DNA of 64,000 nucleotides, taken from Anaerolineales bacterium (GTDB lineage: Bacteria; Chloroflexota; Anaerolineae; Anaerolineales; Villigracilaceae). Shown one piece after another: positions 26,301-33,311 of the stretch. The first letter of the stretch is position 1, and each line of letters begins with the position of its first letter. The notes under the pieces are model-generated. The model ran no database searches and was not told the DNA's origin. It saw only the letters and a list, made by a program, of their open reading frames with translations. The DNA lies in assembly GCA_014860745.1 (NCBI GenBank), contig JACZJC010000045.1:25688-89687 (forward strand), in the 5' to 3' direction. The position numbers and the translations under genes were made by a program.

Positions 26301-26631
26301 TCCGCCGTTCTGGGTGAAGACAAATGGTGAAGTCGAAAAACTTTCGCGCACTGCCATTGCGCTTGGTGTGATGGAACAGCCCAACATGCAGGAGCATTCC
26401 ATATCCCTGGGAATGGGCGATACGCTGCTGCTTTACACGGACGGGTTGACCGAGGCCTTTTCCATTGACGGAAGACTCTTTGGAGAGGGGCGATTAATGG
26501 AAGCGTTGAAGTCTGCGCCCGCTCATACGGCAGATGAAGTGTTGATTGCGGTGGAAGAACATCTAAATGAATTTATCGACACTGTTCCATTGGGGGACGA
26601 TCTCACCATGCTGGCGGTCAGGATGCTCTAA
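23380..26631 (+). CDS. multi-GAF PP2C-type (SpoIIE) phosphatase
   Basis: 1083 aa, cytoplasmic. Four to five GAF-like domains fill about 50-840 (for example EVSTQIANVLDMDELSARV, EVSKSVTSTLDLSQLM, and the GLLDIQSD ends). A short helix (VRERLQTEVQLARQIQQTF) links to a SpoIIE/RsbU phosphatase domain at about 860-1083 with QVGGDFYDVIE, FIADVADKGMPAAL, VNAGHNPPFW, LLYTDGLTEAF and GDDLTML; all metal Asp residues are kept. It should dephosphorylate the STAS protein when small ligands or partner signals act on the GAF domains, so it is the input of the switch. Confidence 0.93.
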   Translation: MNTANREAWDWRQLASMGENLLNKNSLGAQQDGIITMANRLIEGKVDVWLNEKVFRLPDWKDGFTFPSQPILEGMKQAVKTKKSYIKQEKTKNASPATLAAVPLEDHGITLGALQVTRPKGPSFTAEELNQLEGLAQIVAVGLIASHRSEVEQFRLRQLNLVREVSTQIANVLDMDELSARVTKLIQKTFNYYYVAIFTLKPNSNALRFRSSAVAPRKEKKKASIALEVEIGQGLIGEAAQHGEQIVCDDVQADPRYRFIDSLPETKSEVVIPLKIEDRVLGVLDVQSNQKSAFHPNDLLILHALADNIARAAESARLYSGLRRRADQLTLVSEVSKSVTSTLDLSQLMRDAASLIHEKFGYPHVSLFTVHPNRRLIVYEAGSGKRSKKLEGFSISLDDQKGIMPWVARNGRTLLANDVLKDERYIHSPLPPKNTQSELCVPLIYNENVIGLLDIQSDKLNAFKEDDQIMFEAVADTMAAAIRNADLYRSEQWRRQVADSLREVAGLISDNVGVDEVLETILSELDRNLPIDVSAIWLLQDGELCLSAVHGIDAGQLENVCITNPDATYAMAEALVSENPIIRRADEPSWPAGLAAGYDNNYSSIAAPLRVGDRALGVLTLAHHTSGRYGHEAQDITTTFASYAAVAIENARLYDSAQEQAYASAALLQVAQAVVSLSDLDEILSSITRIMPILVGVKRVALYRWDSERMSFTASHEYGFSENEEAIMTEKEFPEGVFPLLEFAKEQNRLVTHALKPNAAPNSWLRIRPQVQHETDLMNADRLLMAVPLSIKSDTFGIMLIEETENGRRFRSRRIEIINGIAQQAALAIQNDLLQQEMVVRERLQTEVQLARQIQQTFIPQFLPQHPAWQFAARWRTARQVGGDFYDVIELPNKKLGIFIADVADKGMPAALFMALTRTLIRAAVIETASPVEALRRVNDLLLPDTQQGMFVTAVYGELDTEHGQFTYVNAGHNPPFWVKTNGEVEKLSRTAIALGVMEQPNMQEHSISLGMGDTLLLYTDGLTEAFSIDGRLFGEGRLMEALKSAPAHTADEVLIAVEEHLNEFIDTVPLGDDLTMLAVRML

Positions 26632-26646
26632 GGGTTTTCTGGAGTT

Positions 26647-26820
26647 CGGAAGTTCATAGGACAGTCTACTTCCGAAACGCAAAAGTAGAACTTTTGCACT
26701 CCAAGTATTTTGGCAATGTCACATTTCAAAAAATGATGGCATGGAAGCCGCAAGTTCCCTGGACAGGCTACTTGCGGGTACCACGTTACGATCCAGAAGT
26801 AGAACTTCTGGACTCCAAAG
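26647..26820. repeat. two copies of a double-hairpin repeat
   Basis: Unit 1 (26647-26705): CGGAAGT/ACTTCCG hairpin, then GCAAAAGT-AGA-ACTTTTGC. Unit 2 (26748-26820): CCGCAAGT/ACTTGCGG, then CCAGAAGT-AGA-ACTTCTGG. The loops share GGACAG and both units end in ACTCCAA. Differences between the units are compensatory (a G-C pair is reversed in each hairpin and an A-T pair becomes G-C), so the folded form is kept. The 26632-27030 gap otherwise shows only the leader of the following lipoprotein gene. Confidence 0.7.
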
Positions 26821-27030
26821 CGCGCAGGATGACATAAAAAAGCGAGGTGAGCGAAAAAGTCTGGTAATTTTTCTTGGAATTGCATGGGAACTTTTTTATT
26901 ACCTTGGGCGTCAGAATTTCTCATGATTGTCATAATCCACACACCCATGACCAAGGTACCTTCCACATTACGAACATATGAAGTATCCTTGCGAAAATTT
27001 TCAACCAGAGGAGAAAAGGAGAATAATCTA

Positions 27031-27714
27031 ATGAAATCACAATATCGAATGCTATTTGCTTTTGCGGCCTTATTAATGAGCGTCAGCCTGGCCTGTGCGG
27101 CTTTGTCACCAGCTGAACCTACCGCTGTTCCGACAATTCCGCCTCCCCCAACCAACGTGCCGTTGCCAACATCAGATGCAGCATTGCCAGTTCCTGGCGG
27201 ACCTTCCAACCCGGCCGGCGGACCTGCTGGCAATCCCCAGACCAGCGGCAGCAGTTCGGAAATGGTCACCTTTGTGGATGAGAACGACCTGCTCGCCTTC
27301 GAACTGCCCGGTGACTGGTTTTATGAGCATAATACGGGCGACTATCTCTATGTAGATACATTCACATCTCCGGATGAAACCTCCGCGAAGATCGAAAGTC
27401 TGGTCTACAATGATGGAACGCCATTTGTCAAAAGTCAAAATGGTCAGTTCGCCTTGTACCTGCTGAATACTTATTACAGTTACACCGGCAAAGTCGGCGA
27501 CATTCGCGTGCTTGGCGACCAGATCATGAACGACGGCTCGGAACGTCTTGAATGGACTTCCAAAGGCGGCGGCTACTCAGGCTACTCCTATTTTGAAATT
27601 CGCGGCGACGACCGCAAGACCTTCCTCATGTTCACGGTCTGGTACATCAACGATGTGGACCAGGATACACTGGATGTTGTCAACAACGCAGTCAATACCT
27701 ACTACATCCCGTAA
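27031..27714 (+). CDS. lipoprotein of unknown function
   Basis: 227 aa. Signal with lipobox-like VSLACAAL (Cys24), a Pro/Thr-rich linker to about residue 75, then a compact domain (MVTFVDENDLLAFELPGDW, IRVLGDQIMNDGSERLEW, FLMFTVWYINDVDQDTL) that resembles the PsbP-like or DUF1795-like fold seen in bacterial lipoproteins; the assignment is tentative. GGAGAAAAGGAGAATAAT before the ATG fixes this start against longer upstream frames. It ends with a terminator. Confidence 0.7.
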   Translation: MKSQYRMLFAFAALLMSVSLACAALSPAEPTAVPTIPPPPTNVPLPTSDAALPVPGGPSNPAGGPAGNPQTSGSSSEMVTFVDENDLLAFELPGDWFYEHNTGDYLYVDTFTSPDETSAKIESLVYNDGTPFVKSQNGQFALYLLNTYYSYTGKVGDIRVLGDQIMNDGSERLEWTSKGGGYSGYSYFEIRGDDRKTFLMFTVWYINDVDQDTLDVVNNAVNTYYIP

Positions 27715-27733
27715 TCGGGCGCTCAACTCCATC

Positions 27734-27764
27734 ACGCGGCTTCTCTTCGGGAGGCCGCGTTTTT
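27734..27764 (+). terminator. Rho-independent terminator
   Basis: CGCGGCTTCTC-TTCG-GGAGGCCGCG stem-loop followed by TTTTT, 20 bases after the lipoprotein stop. Confidence 0.8.
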
Positions 27765-27811
27765 GATTCCATTGGTTAATCTTAATCCAAGTCTCGCATT
27801 ATATCCTTTGT

Positions 27812-27817
27812 TATAAT
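27812..27817 (+). promoter_or_regulatory. -10 box of 2-oxoacid dehydrogenase operon
   Basis: TATAAT about 30 bases before the E1 start, followed by an AGGAGAGAG Shine-Dalgarno site. No clear -35. Confidence 0.45.
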
Positions 27818-27846
27818 CCCCCCAACCAAAACTCAGGAGAGAGTAG

Positions 27847-30261
27847 ATGCCCAAAAAGAAGGGTACGATTGCGCTTCCCCTTGAAAAAGACGAGATCATA
27901 AAGGATTACCGCCTCGCCTATCAAAGCAGGCAGGCTTCGCTTATCGGTAGAAGAGAAGTCCTCAGCGGCAAGGCAAAGTTCGGAATCTTCGGCGATGGCA
28001 AGGAGATTGCCCAGCTTGCCATTGCGCGCGCGTTTCGCAAAGGCGACTGGCGCTCCGGATATTATCGCGACCAAACCTGGATGTTCATGCTCGGCGTGAT
28101 GAGCATCCAGGAATTTTTTGCGCAATTGTACGCCCATGCCGATATCACATACGACCCCGCCAGCGGCGGACGCCAAATGAACGCGCACTTTGCAACAAGG
28201 CATTTATATCCCAATGGCACGTGGCGTCCGCAAACACAGTTGTATAACACCGCCTCGGATGTTTCGCCTACGGGGGCGCAAATGCCGCGCGCGGTGGGGC
28301 TTGCCTATGCTTCGGTCTTATATCGCAAAGTGAAGGAGCTTCAAGACCAGAAAGATTTTTCGATCAATGGCGATGAAGTAACCTTTGCAACCATCGGCAA
28401 TGCCTCCACAGCGGAGGGATTGTTTTGGGAATCGGTAAATGCCATCGGTGTGCTCAAAGCCCCCGCCATCATTACCATATATGATGACGGGTACGGCATT
28501 TCCGTCCCCAATCAATTTCAAATGGTCAAGGAAAACATCGGCACGTTGCTCAAAGGCTTCGAGCGTGACTTGGAAGCGCCGCCTGAAACCATTGAGCGCG
28601 GCTTCGACCACTACACCGTCCGCGGCTGGGATTACCCCGCCCTGCTTGAAACCTATCTCAGCGCCACCGAGATCGCCCGCGAATATCACATCCCAGCATT
28701 GGTGCATGTTATCGATGTGACCCAGCCGCAGGGTCATTCCACATCTGGCAGTCACGAACGATACAAAACCCCAGAGCGGCTCAAATGGGAGGAGGAATTC
28801 GACGGCATCAAAAAAATGCGCACCTGGATGATAGACAACCGCATCATTTCCGCGCCCGAGCTTGATGCTCTCGAAAAGGCAGACTACAAAGCTGTGGAGG
28901 GATTCCGCAAAACCGCATGGGACACGTACCTCTCCCCCATCACCGAAGAGCGCAGCCAGGTGATGGACGTGCTCGAAGAGATCGCCAGTTCATCAAACCA
29001 TGCATCAGAGTTGAGATTGCTAAAAGACCGGCTGGCAAGCCTCCCTTCGTATACGAGGCGTGACATCCACACGATCGCGCATGAAGCGTTGCGAATCCTC
29101 AGAGATGAATCGAATCCCACGAAACAAGTCCTGATCCAATGGAAACACGAAAACGATCAATTGAACGTGGAACGATACGGCTCGCATTTGTATTCGGGCA
29201 CGGCAATGAAAGTGGATGAAGTTAAGCCCGTGTATGCAGACTCCTCCCCGACGATGTTTGGCTTCGAGGTTGTTAATGCCGCGTTCGATGCTGCGCTTGC
29301 CCGTGAGCCAAGGCTGATAGCATTTGGCGAGGACGTTGGCAAACTCGGTGATGTGAACCAGGGCTTCAAAGGGATGCAGGAAAAATATGGCGCGATGCGC
29401 GTGACAGATACGGGCATTCGCGAAGCGACGATTTTGGGGCAGGCAATCGGCCTTGCCATGCGCGGGCTGAGACCCATCGCTGAAATCCAGTATCTTGATT
29501 ATGTTTTATATGCCTTGCAAACCATGAGCGATGATCTGGCGACCCTGCACTGGCGCACCGCAGGCGGACAAAAAGCGCCTGTCATTGTTCGCACGCGCGG
29601 ACATCGACTCGAAGGCATATGGCACGCAGGTTCGCCCATGTCCGGAATCTTGAATTTGGTACGCGGGGTCTATGTTTTAGTTCCGCGAGACATGACCCGT
29701 GCCGCGGGCTTTTACAACACCTTGTTGAAAGCAGACGAACCCGCGATTGTTGTTGAGGTGTTGAATGGTTATCGCGTGAAAGAACGCCTGCCTGAAAACA
29801 TCGGCGAAATCACATTGCCGCTTGGCGTGCCGGAGACTATTCGTGAAGGGAAGGACGTGACCATCGTCACCTATGGCGCATGCTGCCGTGTGGTGATGGA
29901 TGCCGCCGAAAAGTTAGTCAAAGCGGGGATCGATGTGGAAGTCATCGATGTCCAATCCCTGATGCCGTTCGATATTCACGGAAAGATCGTTGAATCGCTT
30001 AAGAAAACGAACAGAATTCTATTTGTTGATGAAGATGTTCCCGGCGGCGCGACCGCTTATATGATGCAGGAAGTTATCGAGAAGCAGGGCGGTTATTTCC
30101 ATTTGGACTCTCCCGCCCGCACATTATCCGCCAAGGCGCATCGCCCTGCTTATGGCTCGGATGGAGATTATTGGTCAAAGCCCAATCCTGAAACGGTGTT
30201 TGATGCGGTGTATGAGATGATGAATGAAGTAGACCCTGCGGCGTATCCTTTATTTAGTTGA
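27847..30261 (+). CDS. 2-oxoacid dehydrogenase E1, alpha and beta subunits fused
   Basis: 804 aa. Residues 1-380 are an E1 alpha unit (FRKGDWRSGYYRDQTWMF; thiamine diphosphate motif GNASTAEG to IYDDGYGIS, with DD in place of the usual NN). Residues about 455-804 are an E1 beta unit (LIAFGEDVGKLGDVNQGF, RPIAEIQYLDYV, VTYGACCRVVMDAAEKL, FVDEDVPGGATAYM). It decarboxylates a 2-oxoacid, probably pyruvate or a branched-chain 2-oxoacid, and loads the acyl group on E2. Fused alpha-beta E1 proteins with this DDGYGIS motif are common in the branched-chain type. E2 and E3 follow downstream. Confidence 0.9.
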   Translation: MPKKKGTIALPLEKDEIIKDYRLAYQSRQASLIGRREVLSGKAKFGIFGDGKEIAQLAIARAFRKGDWRSGYYRDQTWMFMLGVMSIQEFFAQLYAHADITYDPASGGRQMNAHFATRHLYPNGTWRPQTQLYNTASDVSPTGAQMPRAVGLAYASVLYRKVKELQDQKDFSINGDEVTFATIGNASTAEGLFWESVNAIGVLKAPAIITIYDDGYGISVPNQFQMVKENIGTLLKGFERDLEAPPETIERGFDHYTVRGWDYPALLETYLSATEIAREYHIPALVHVIDVTQPQGHSTSGSHERYKTPERLKWEEEFDGIKKMRTWMIDNRIISAPELDALEKADYKAVEGFRKTAWDTYLSPITEERSQVMDVLEEIASSSNHASELRLLKDRLASLPSYTRRDIHTIAHEALRILRDESNPTKQVLIQWKHENDQLNVERYGSHLYSGTAMKVDEVKPVYADSSPTMFGFEVVNAAFDAALAREPRLIAFGEDVGKLGDVNQGFKGMQEKYGAMRVTDTGIREATILGQAIGLAMRGLRPIAEIQYLDYVLYALQTMSDDLATLHWRTAGGQKAPVIVRTRGHRLEGIWHAGSPMSGILNLVRGVYVLVPRDMTRAAGFYNTLLKADEPAIVVEVLNGYRVKERLPENIGEITLPLGVPETIREGKDVTIVTYGACCRVVMDAAEKLVKAGIDVEVIDVQSLMPFDIHGKIVESLKKTNRILFVDEDVPGGATAYMMQEVIEKQGGYFHLDSPARTLSAKAHRPAYGSDGDYWSKPNPETVFDAVYEMMNEVDPAAYPLFS

Positions 30262-30290
30262 TAGTTGGCGGTTGGTAGTTGACAGCAGTG
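30257..30290. repeat. TTGG-rich repeat, left side of four-helix-bundle gene
   Basis: GTTGATAGTTGGCGGTTGGTAGTTGACAGCAGTG lies between E1 and the four-helix-bundle gene, starting inside the E1 stop region. Its core AGTTGGCGGTTGG-AGCAGTG recurs at 30961-30981 inside the E2 coding sequence. The complementary CCAACCACCAA type lies on the right side at 30664-30693. Confidence 0.7.
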
Positions 30291-30297
30291 AGGTTTT

Positions 30298-30684
30298 ATG
30301 GAAAAAGAAAAGGTTTCGGCAAAGAATTATCGAGAGTTGATTGTTTGGCAGGATGCGATCAAAATAGCAAAGGCGGTTTATCAATTGACGGGTAAATTTC
30401 CGAAACAAGAGACCTATGCGCTCGGAGACCAACTTCGCCGTGCCGCTGTTTCAGTTTCATCCAATATAGCAGAAGGCCAGGCAAGAAAATCCCCTGGTGA
30501 TTTCCGCAGGTTTTTGCATATTTCACTCGGTTCATTGGCAGAAGTGGATACACAATTGGTTTTGGCTCAAGAATTTGGATATCTAAGCAAGGAAGATGTC
30601 GACCCAATGGATGAACAGATTCGAAATTTACGCAAAAAACTTTACGCGCTCATTAACACTTTGCCACCAACCACCAACCGTTAA
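30298..30684 (+). CDS. four-helix bundle protein (23S rRNA intervening-sequence type)
   Basis: 128 aa. ELIVWQDAIKIAKAVYQLT, QLRRAAVSVSSNIAEG and RRFLHISLGSLAEVDTQL are the signature of the IVP/S23 four-helix bundle family, first found inside intervening sequences of 23S rRNA genes and often in free-standing copies. Its role is unknown. Here it sits between E1 and E2, has its own start 37 bases after E1, and is flanked by short TTGG / CCAA repeats on both sides, so it looks like an insertion that keeps the operon transcribed through it. Confidence 0.9.
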   Translation: MEKEKVSAKNYRELIVWQDAIKIAKAVYQLTGKFPKQETYALGDQLRRAAVSVSSNIAEGQARKSPGDFRRFLHISLGSLAEVDTQLVLAQEFGYLSKEDVDPMDEQIRNLRKKLYALINTLPPTTNR

Positions 30685-30693
30685 CCACCAACT
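30664..30693. repeat. CCAA-rich repeat, right side of four-helix-bundle gene
   Basis: CCACCAACCACCAACCGTTAACCACCAACT, partly inside the last codons of the four-helix-bundle gene (LPPTTNR). Nearly the same run occurs at 31031-31064 inside the E2 gene. With the left repeat it forms an inverted pair around the gene. Confidence 0.7.
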
Positions 30694-30702
30694 GGAGATA
30701 TT

Positions 30703-31935
30703 ATGGCGACAAAAGTATTTGTTCCGAGATTAGGCGAAGGCGTGGATGAAGTCACCGTTACAAAATGGCTCAAGCAGGAGGGCGACTCGATTAAAGAGTT
30801 GGAACCTTTGCTCGAAGTCAACACCGATAAAGTGGATACTGAAATCCCTGCCCCTGCGACGGGAACGGTTTTGAAAATCATCACACAAGAAGGGATTGCC
30901 GCGAAGGTGGGGGAATTGCTCGCAATCATAGGTCAGCCTGGTGAATCGATTGACAGTGGACAGTTGGCGGTTGGCAGCAGTGCATCATCGCAAAAGGCTA
31001 CTACAACACCCGCTGTTCAAGCACTGCCTCAAACCACCAACCACCAACCGCCCGCCACCAACCGAGACCTTGGCTTCATCTCTCCCGTCGTGGCAAAGAT
31101 AGCCGCCGAGCATGGCGTGGACTTGTCTCAAGTTAATGGATCGGGGTTGAATGGACGAATTACGAAGAACGATGTGCTGGCATTTGTTGAAGGTAAAAGG
31201 TCGCAGGTTACAAGTCAAAAAACACAACCCGCAAACCTTCAACCTTCCAACCTGCAACCTGGAACACTCATCAAACACACCACCATCCGCAAACAGATCG
31301 CCGCGCACATGGTCGAGTCGAAGCACACCTCACCGCATGTGTTGACTGTAATGGAAGCGGACATGTCCCATGTTGCAAAGCATCGTGCCGCGAACAAAGC
31401 CGCTTTTGAGCGGGATGGAGTCAACCTTACATTCACGGCATATTTCTTGTCTGCCATTGTGGCAGGGCTAAAAGCCTACCCGCAGACCAACTCCTCATGG
31501 ACAGATGAAGGACTGCTGGTCCATAAAAATATAAATCTGGGAATGGCAGTCTCCCTCAGCGAGGAAGGCCTGATTGTGCCGGTCATCAAAAACGCGGATA
31601 ATCTTTCGTTATTGGCAATGGCGCGCACAGTCAACGACCTTGCGAATCGCGCCCGCAACAAAAAACTTCAACCCGATGAAGTAAAAGGCGGCACATTCAC
31701 GCTGACGAATCACGGCGTAAGCGGATCGTTGTTCGCCTTCCCGGTCATCAACCAGCCGCAGGCGGGTATTCTCGGGGTTGGGGCGATGCAAAAGCGTGTG
31801 GTTGTTATCGACGATGCGATTGCCATCCGTCCGATGGTGTACATGTCCTTTGTGTTCGACCACCGCATCCTCGACGGCGCTTCCGCCGATTGGTTCCTGG
31901 CGAAGGTCAAAGAGACTCTGGAAAATTGGGCATAA
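30703..31935 (+). CDS. 2-oxoacid dehydrogenase E2 (dihydrolipoamide acyltransferase)
   Basis: 410 aa. Lipoyl domain 1-80 with lipoylated Lys43 (EVNTDKVDTEIPA); linker 82-122; E3/E1-binding domain 123-163 (ISPVVAKIAAEHGVDL, GRITKNDVL); second linker 164-188; catalytic domain 189-410 with SFVFDHRILDGASAD (His387, Asp391). It moves the acyl group to CoA. Both linkers are encoded by short DNA repeats (see repeats at 30961 and 31200) and are rich in Gln, Asn, Pro and Thr. It may serve a branched-chain or pyruvate complex together with the E1 and E3 in this cluster. Confidence 0.9.
   Translation: MATKVFVPRLGEGVDEVTVTKWLKQEGDSIKELEPLLEVNTDKVDTEIPAPATGTVLKIITQEGIAAKVGELLAIIGQPGESIDSGQLAVGSSASSQKATTTPAVQALPQTTNHQPPATNRDLGFISPVVAKIAAEHGVDLSQVNGSGLNGRITKNDVLAFVEGKRSQVTSQKTQPANLQPSNLQPGTLIKHTTIRKQIAAHMVESKHTSPHVLTVMEADMSHVAKHRAANKAAFERDGVNLTFTAYFLSAIVAGLKAYPQTNSSWTDEGLLVHKNINLGMAVSLSEEGLIVPVIKNADNLSLLAMARTVNDLANRARNKKLQPDEVKGGTFTLTNHGVSGSLFAFPVINQPQAGILGVGAMQKRVVVIDDAIAIRPMVYMSFVFDHRILDGASADWFLAKVKETLENWA
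30961..31064. repeat. TTGG/CCAA repeats inside E2 linker 1
   Basis: CAGTTGGCGGTTGGCAGCAGTG (30961-30982) and CCACCAACCACCAACCGCCCGCCACCAACCG (31034-31064) match the two repeats that flank the four-helix-bundle gene, in the same order and orientation. Together they encode protein linker residues 82-122. Confidence 0.65.
31200..31262. repeat. heptad-like repeats in E2 linker 2
   Basis: GCAGGTT on the left and CAACCTTCAACCTTCCAACCTGCAACCTGG on the right form an inverted, seven-base-periodic repeat that encodes the QPANLQPSNLQPGT linker. Confidence 0.55.
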
Positions 31936-31964
31936 TTAATAAACGTGTTGCAAGAGGAAGAAAC

Positions 31965-32441
31965 ATGAAAGAAAAACAAAAAGACAGCCCTGAAATCAAT
32001 AAGAATATTCACCCGCCCTTCGTGGCATTGTTCTATATCGCTCTGGCCATGATATTGCAAAGATTTGTCCCGATCTCATTTTATGTCTCCCCCGCTGGAA
32101 GGTATATTGGCCTTGGCATGACGTTTCTCGGTTTCATACTTGGCGTGGGGGCTTATCTTGAATTCCGCAAGGCGCGTACAACGCTCGACCCGCATGGCTC
32201 GGTCAAGTCATTGGTGACAGGCGGGGTGTATCGCCTCACGCGTAACCCGATCTATCTGGGCTTCTTTTTGATGGTTGTCGGCTTTCCGCTCAATTATGGT
32301 TCATGGTGGGGCATCGTCGCTGCGCCTGTCTTCGCCACGACTCTGAGCCGTCTCGTAATCGAGAAGGAAGAGGCCTATCTGGAGAAAAAATTCAAAGAGC
32401 AGTACACAGGCTACAGGTCCAGGGTGAGGCGCTGGATTTAA
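31965..32441 (+). CDS. isoprenylcysteine carboxyl methyltransferase-like membrane protein
   Basis: 158 aa from ATG 31965 (AGAGGAAG upstream). Four hydrophobic segments, with the ICMT/PEMT cofactor region GVYRLTRNPIYLGFFLMVVGF and the end EEAYLEKKFKEQYTGYRSRVRRWI. These membrane enzymes methylate lipids or small molecules with S-adenosylmethionine; the substrate is unknown. Thirty bases after E2, so probably on the same transcript; a terminator follows. Confidence 0.82.
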   Translation: MKEKQKDSPEINKNIHPPFVALFYIALAMILQRFVPISFYVSPAGRYIGLGMTFLGFILGVGAYLEFRKARTTLDPHGSVKSLVTGGVYRLTRNPIYLGFFLMVVGFPLNYGSWWGIVAAPVFATTLSRLVIEKEEAYLEKKFKEQYTGYRSRVRRWI

Positions 32442-32446
32442 TTTCC

Positions 32447-32470
32447 AAGGCGGCGGAAGTCGCCTTTTTT
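32447..32470 (+). terminator. Rho-independent terminator
   Basis: AAGGCG / CGCCTT with a loop and TTTTTTC, six bases after the stop. It should end the E1-IVP-E2-methyltransferase transcript. Confidence 0.7.
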
Positions 32471-32524
32471 CTTTCGCTTGCAAATTAGAACAAATGTACA
32501 TATAATATTCCAGAGGAGATTCCC

Positions 32525-33193
32525 ATGTCCATCCAAACATCTGAAATCGAATTGAAGGTGAATGATAAACAAGCCAAAGCATATCTTGCAAACGGCGGCG
32601 GACCCGGTGTTTTGCTTCTGCATGCGTGGTGGGGATTGAAGCCGTTCTTCAAACAAGTCTGCGACCGCCTCGCCGAGCAGGGATTTACCGTCCTCGCGCC
32701 GGACCTGCGAAATGGGCAGATCGCAAAGACTATTGAAGAAGCCAAAGAGTTGATGGAAAAAAGCGATGGTGAATTTATTGGCGCAACGGTGATGACGGCA
32801 AAAGATTATTTACGAGACCTGGTAAAAGGAAATAAGATTGGCGCAGTTGGGTTTTCCATGGGCGCGGCATGGGCGCTGATCGCCGCGACATCCAAACCCG
32901 AGCAATTTGGGGCGATTGTTCTTTTCTACGGAAATGAAGGCGTGGACTATGGAAAAGTCACCGCCAAAGTGATGGGGCATTACAGTGATGACGATGAATG
33001 GGAGCCGAATGAATTCGTGGAAAACACATTCGCCGAATTTAAGAAAGCGGGCGTGGATGCGACGCTTCACATCTACCCGGGAGTTGCCCACTGGTTCGTT
33101 GAAGAGGATCGCCCCGAATATGACCCCGCTGCCGCGCAGTTGGCATGGAATCGGACGTTCGAGTTCCTAAGTATGTCATTGCGAGCCGCGTAG
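32525..33193 (+). CDS. dienelactone hydrolase family protein
   Basis: 222 aa alpha/beta hydrolase. LLLHAWWGLKPFFK at 28-41 is the oxyanion region, VGFSMGAAWAL (Ser replacing the usual Cys or as usual nucleophile Ser in GFSMG), Asp in YSDDDEW and His in VAHWFVEEDRPEYDPAAA. It would hydrolyse an ester or lactone; the substrate is not evident. The last seven codons and the stop (SMSLRAA) are provided by an inverted-repeat element at 33173, which suggests the original C-terminus was changed. Confidence 0.8.
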   Translation: MSIQTSEIELKVNDKQAKAYLANGGGPGVLLLHAWWGLKPFFKQVCDRLAEQGFTVLAPDLRNGQIAKTIEEAKELMEKSDGEFIGATVMTAKDYLRDLVKGNKIGAVGFSMGAAWALIAATSKPEQFGAIVLFYGNEGVDYGKVTAKVMGHYSDDDEWEPNEFVENTFAEFKKAGVDATLHIYPGVAHWFVEEDRPEYDPAAAQLAWNRTFEFLSMSLRAA

Positions 33194-33255
33194 CGGCGAA
33201 GCAATCTCCTCGCCAAAGTTTGGATTGCTTCGGGCTAACGCCCTCGCAATGACAT
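33173..33255. repeat. 83-bp inverted-repeat element
   Basis: 13-bp terminal inverted repeats ATGTCATTGCGAG / CTCGCAATGACAT with an inner pair GAAGCAATC / GATTGCTTC. It lies over the stop codon of the hydrolase gene. The motif is of a REP/MITE kind widely scattered in bacterial genomes; no coding content. Confidence 0.8.
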
Positions 33256-33257
33256 GG

Positions 33258-33296
33258 AAAAGGTTAAGGGTATAATCCCCTTAACCTTTTTATTTT
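33258..33296. terminator. 13-bp stem hairpin with TATAAT in its loop
   Basis: AAAAGGTTAAGGG-TATAATC-CCCTTAACCTTTT, then TATTTT. It has the shape of an intrinsic terminator for the hydrolase gene, and its loop holds a perfect -10 box about 35 bases before the lpdA start, with AGGAGAAT as Shine-Dalgarno site between. It may be terminator and promoter at once. Confidence 0.65.
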
Positions 33297-33311
33297 AGGA
33301 GAATATTTCTC

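Noticed and set aside
26628..27269. 213-codon open frame on the minus strand
   Set aside because: Crosses the double-hairpin repeats and the start of the lipoprotein gene; translation of repeats, no domain, no ribosome site.
30298..30684. four-helix-bundle gene as part of an rRNA intervening sequence
   Set aside because: No 23S rRNA sequence surrounds it; the neighbours are E1 and E2 genes.
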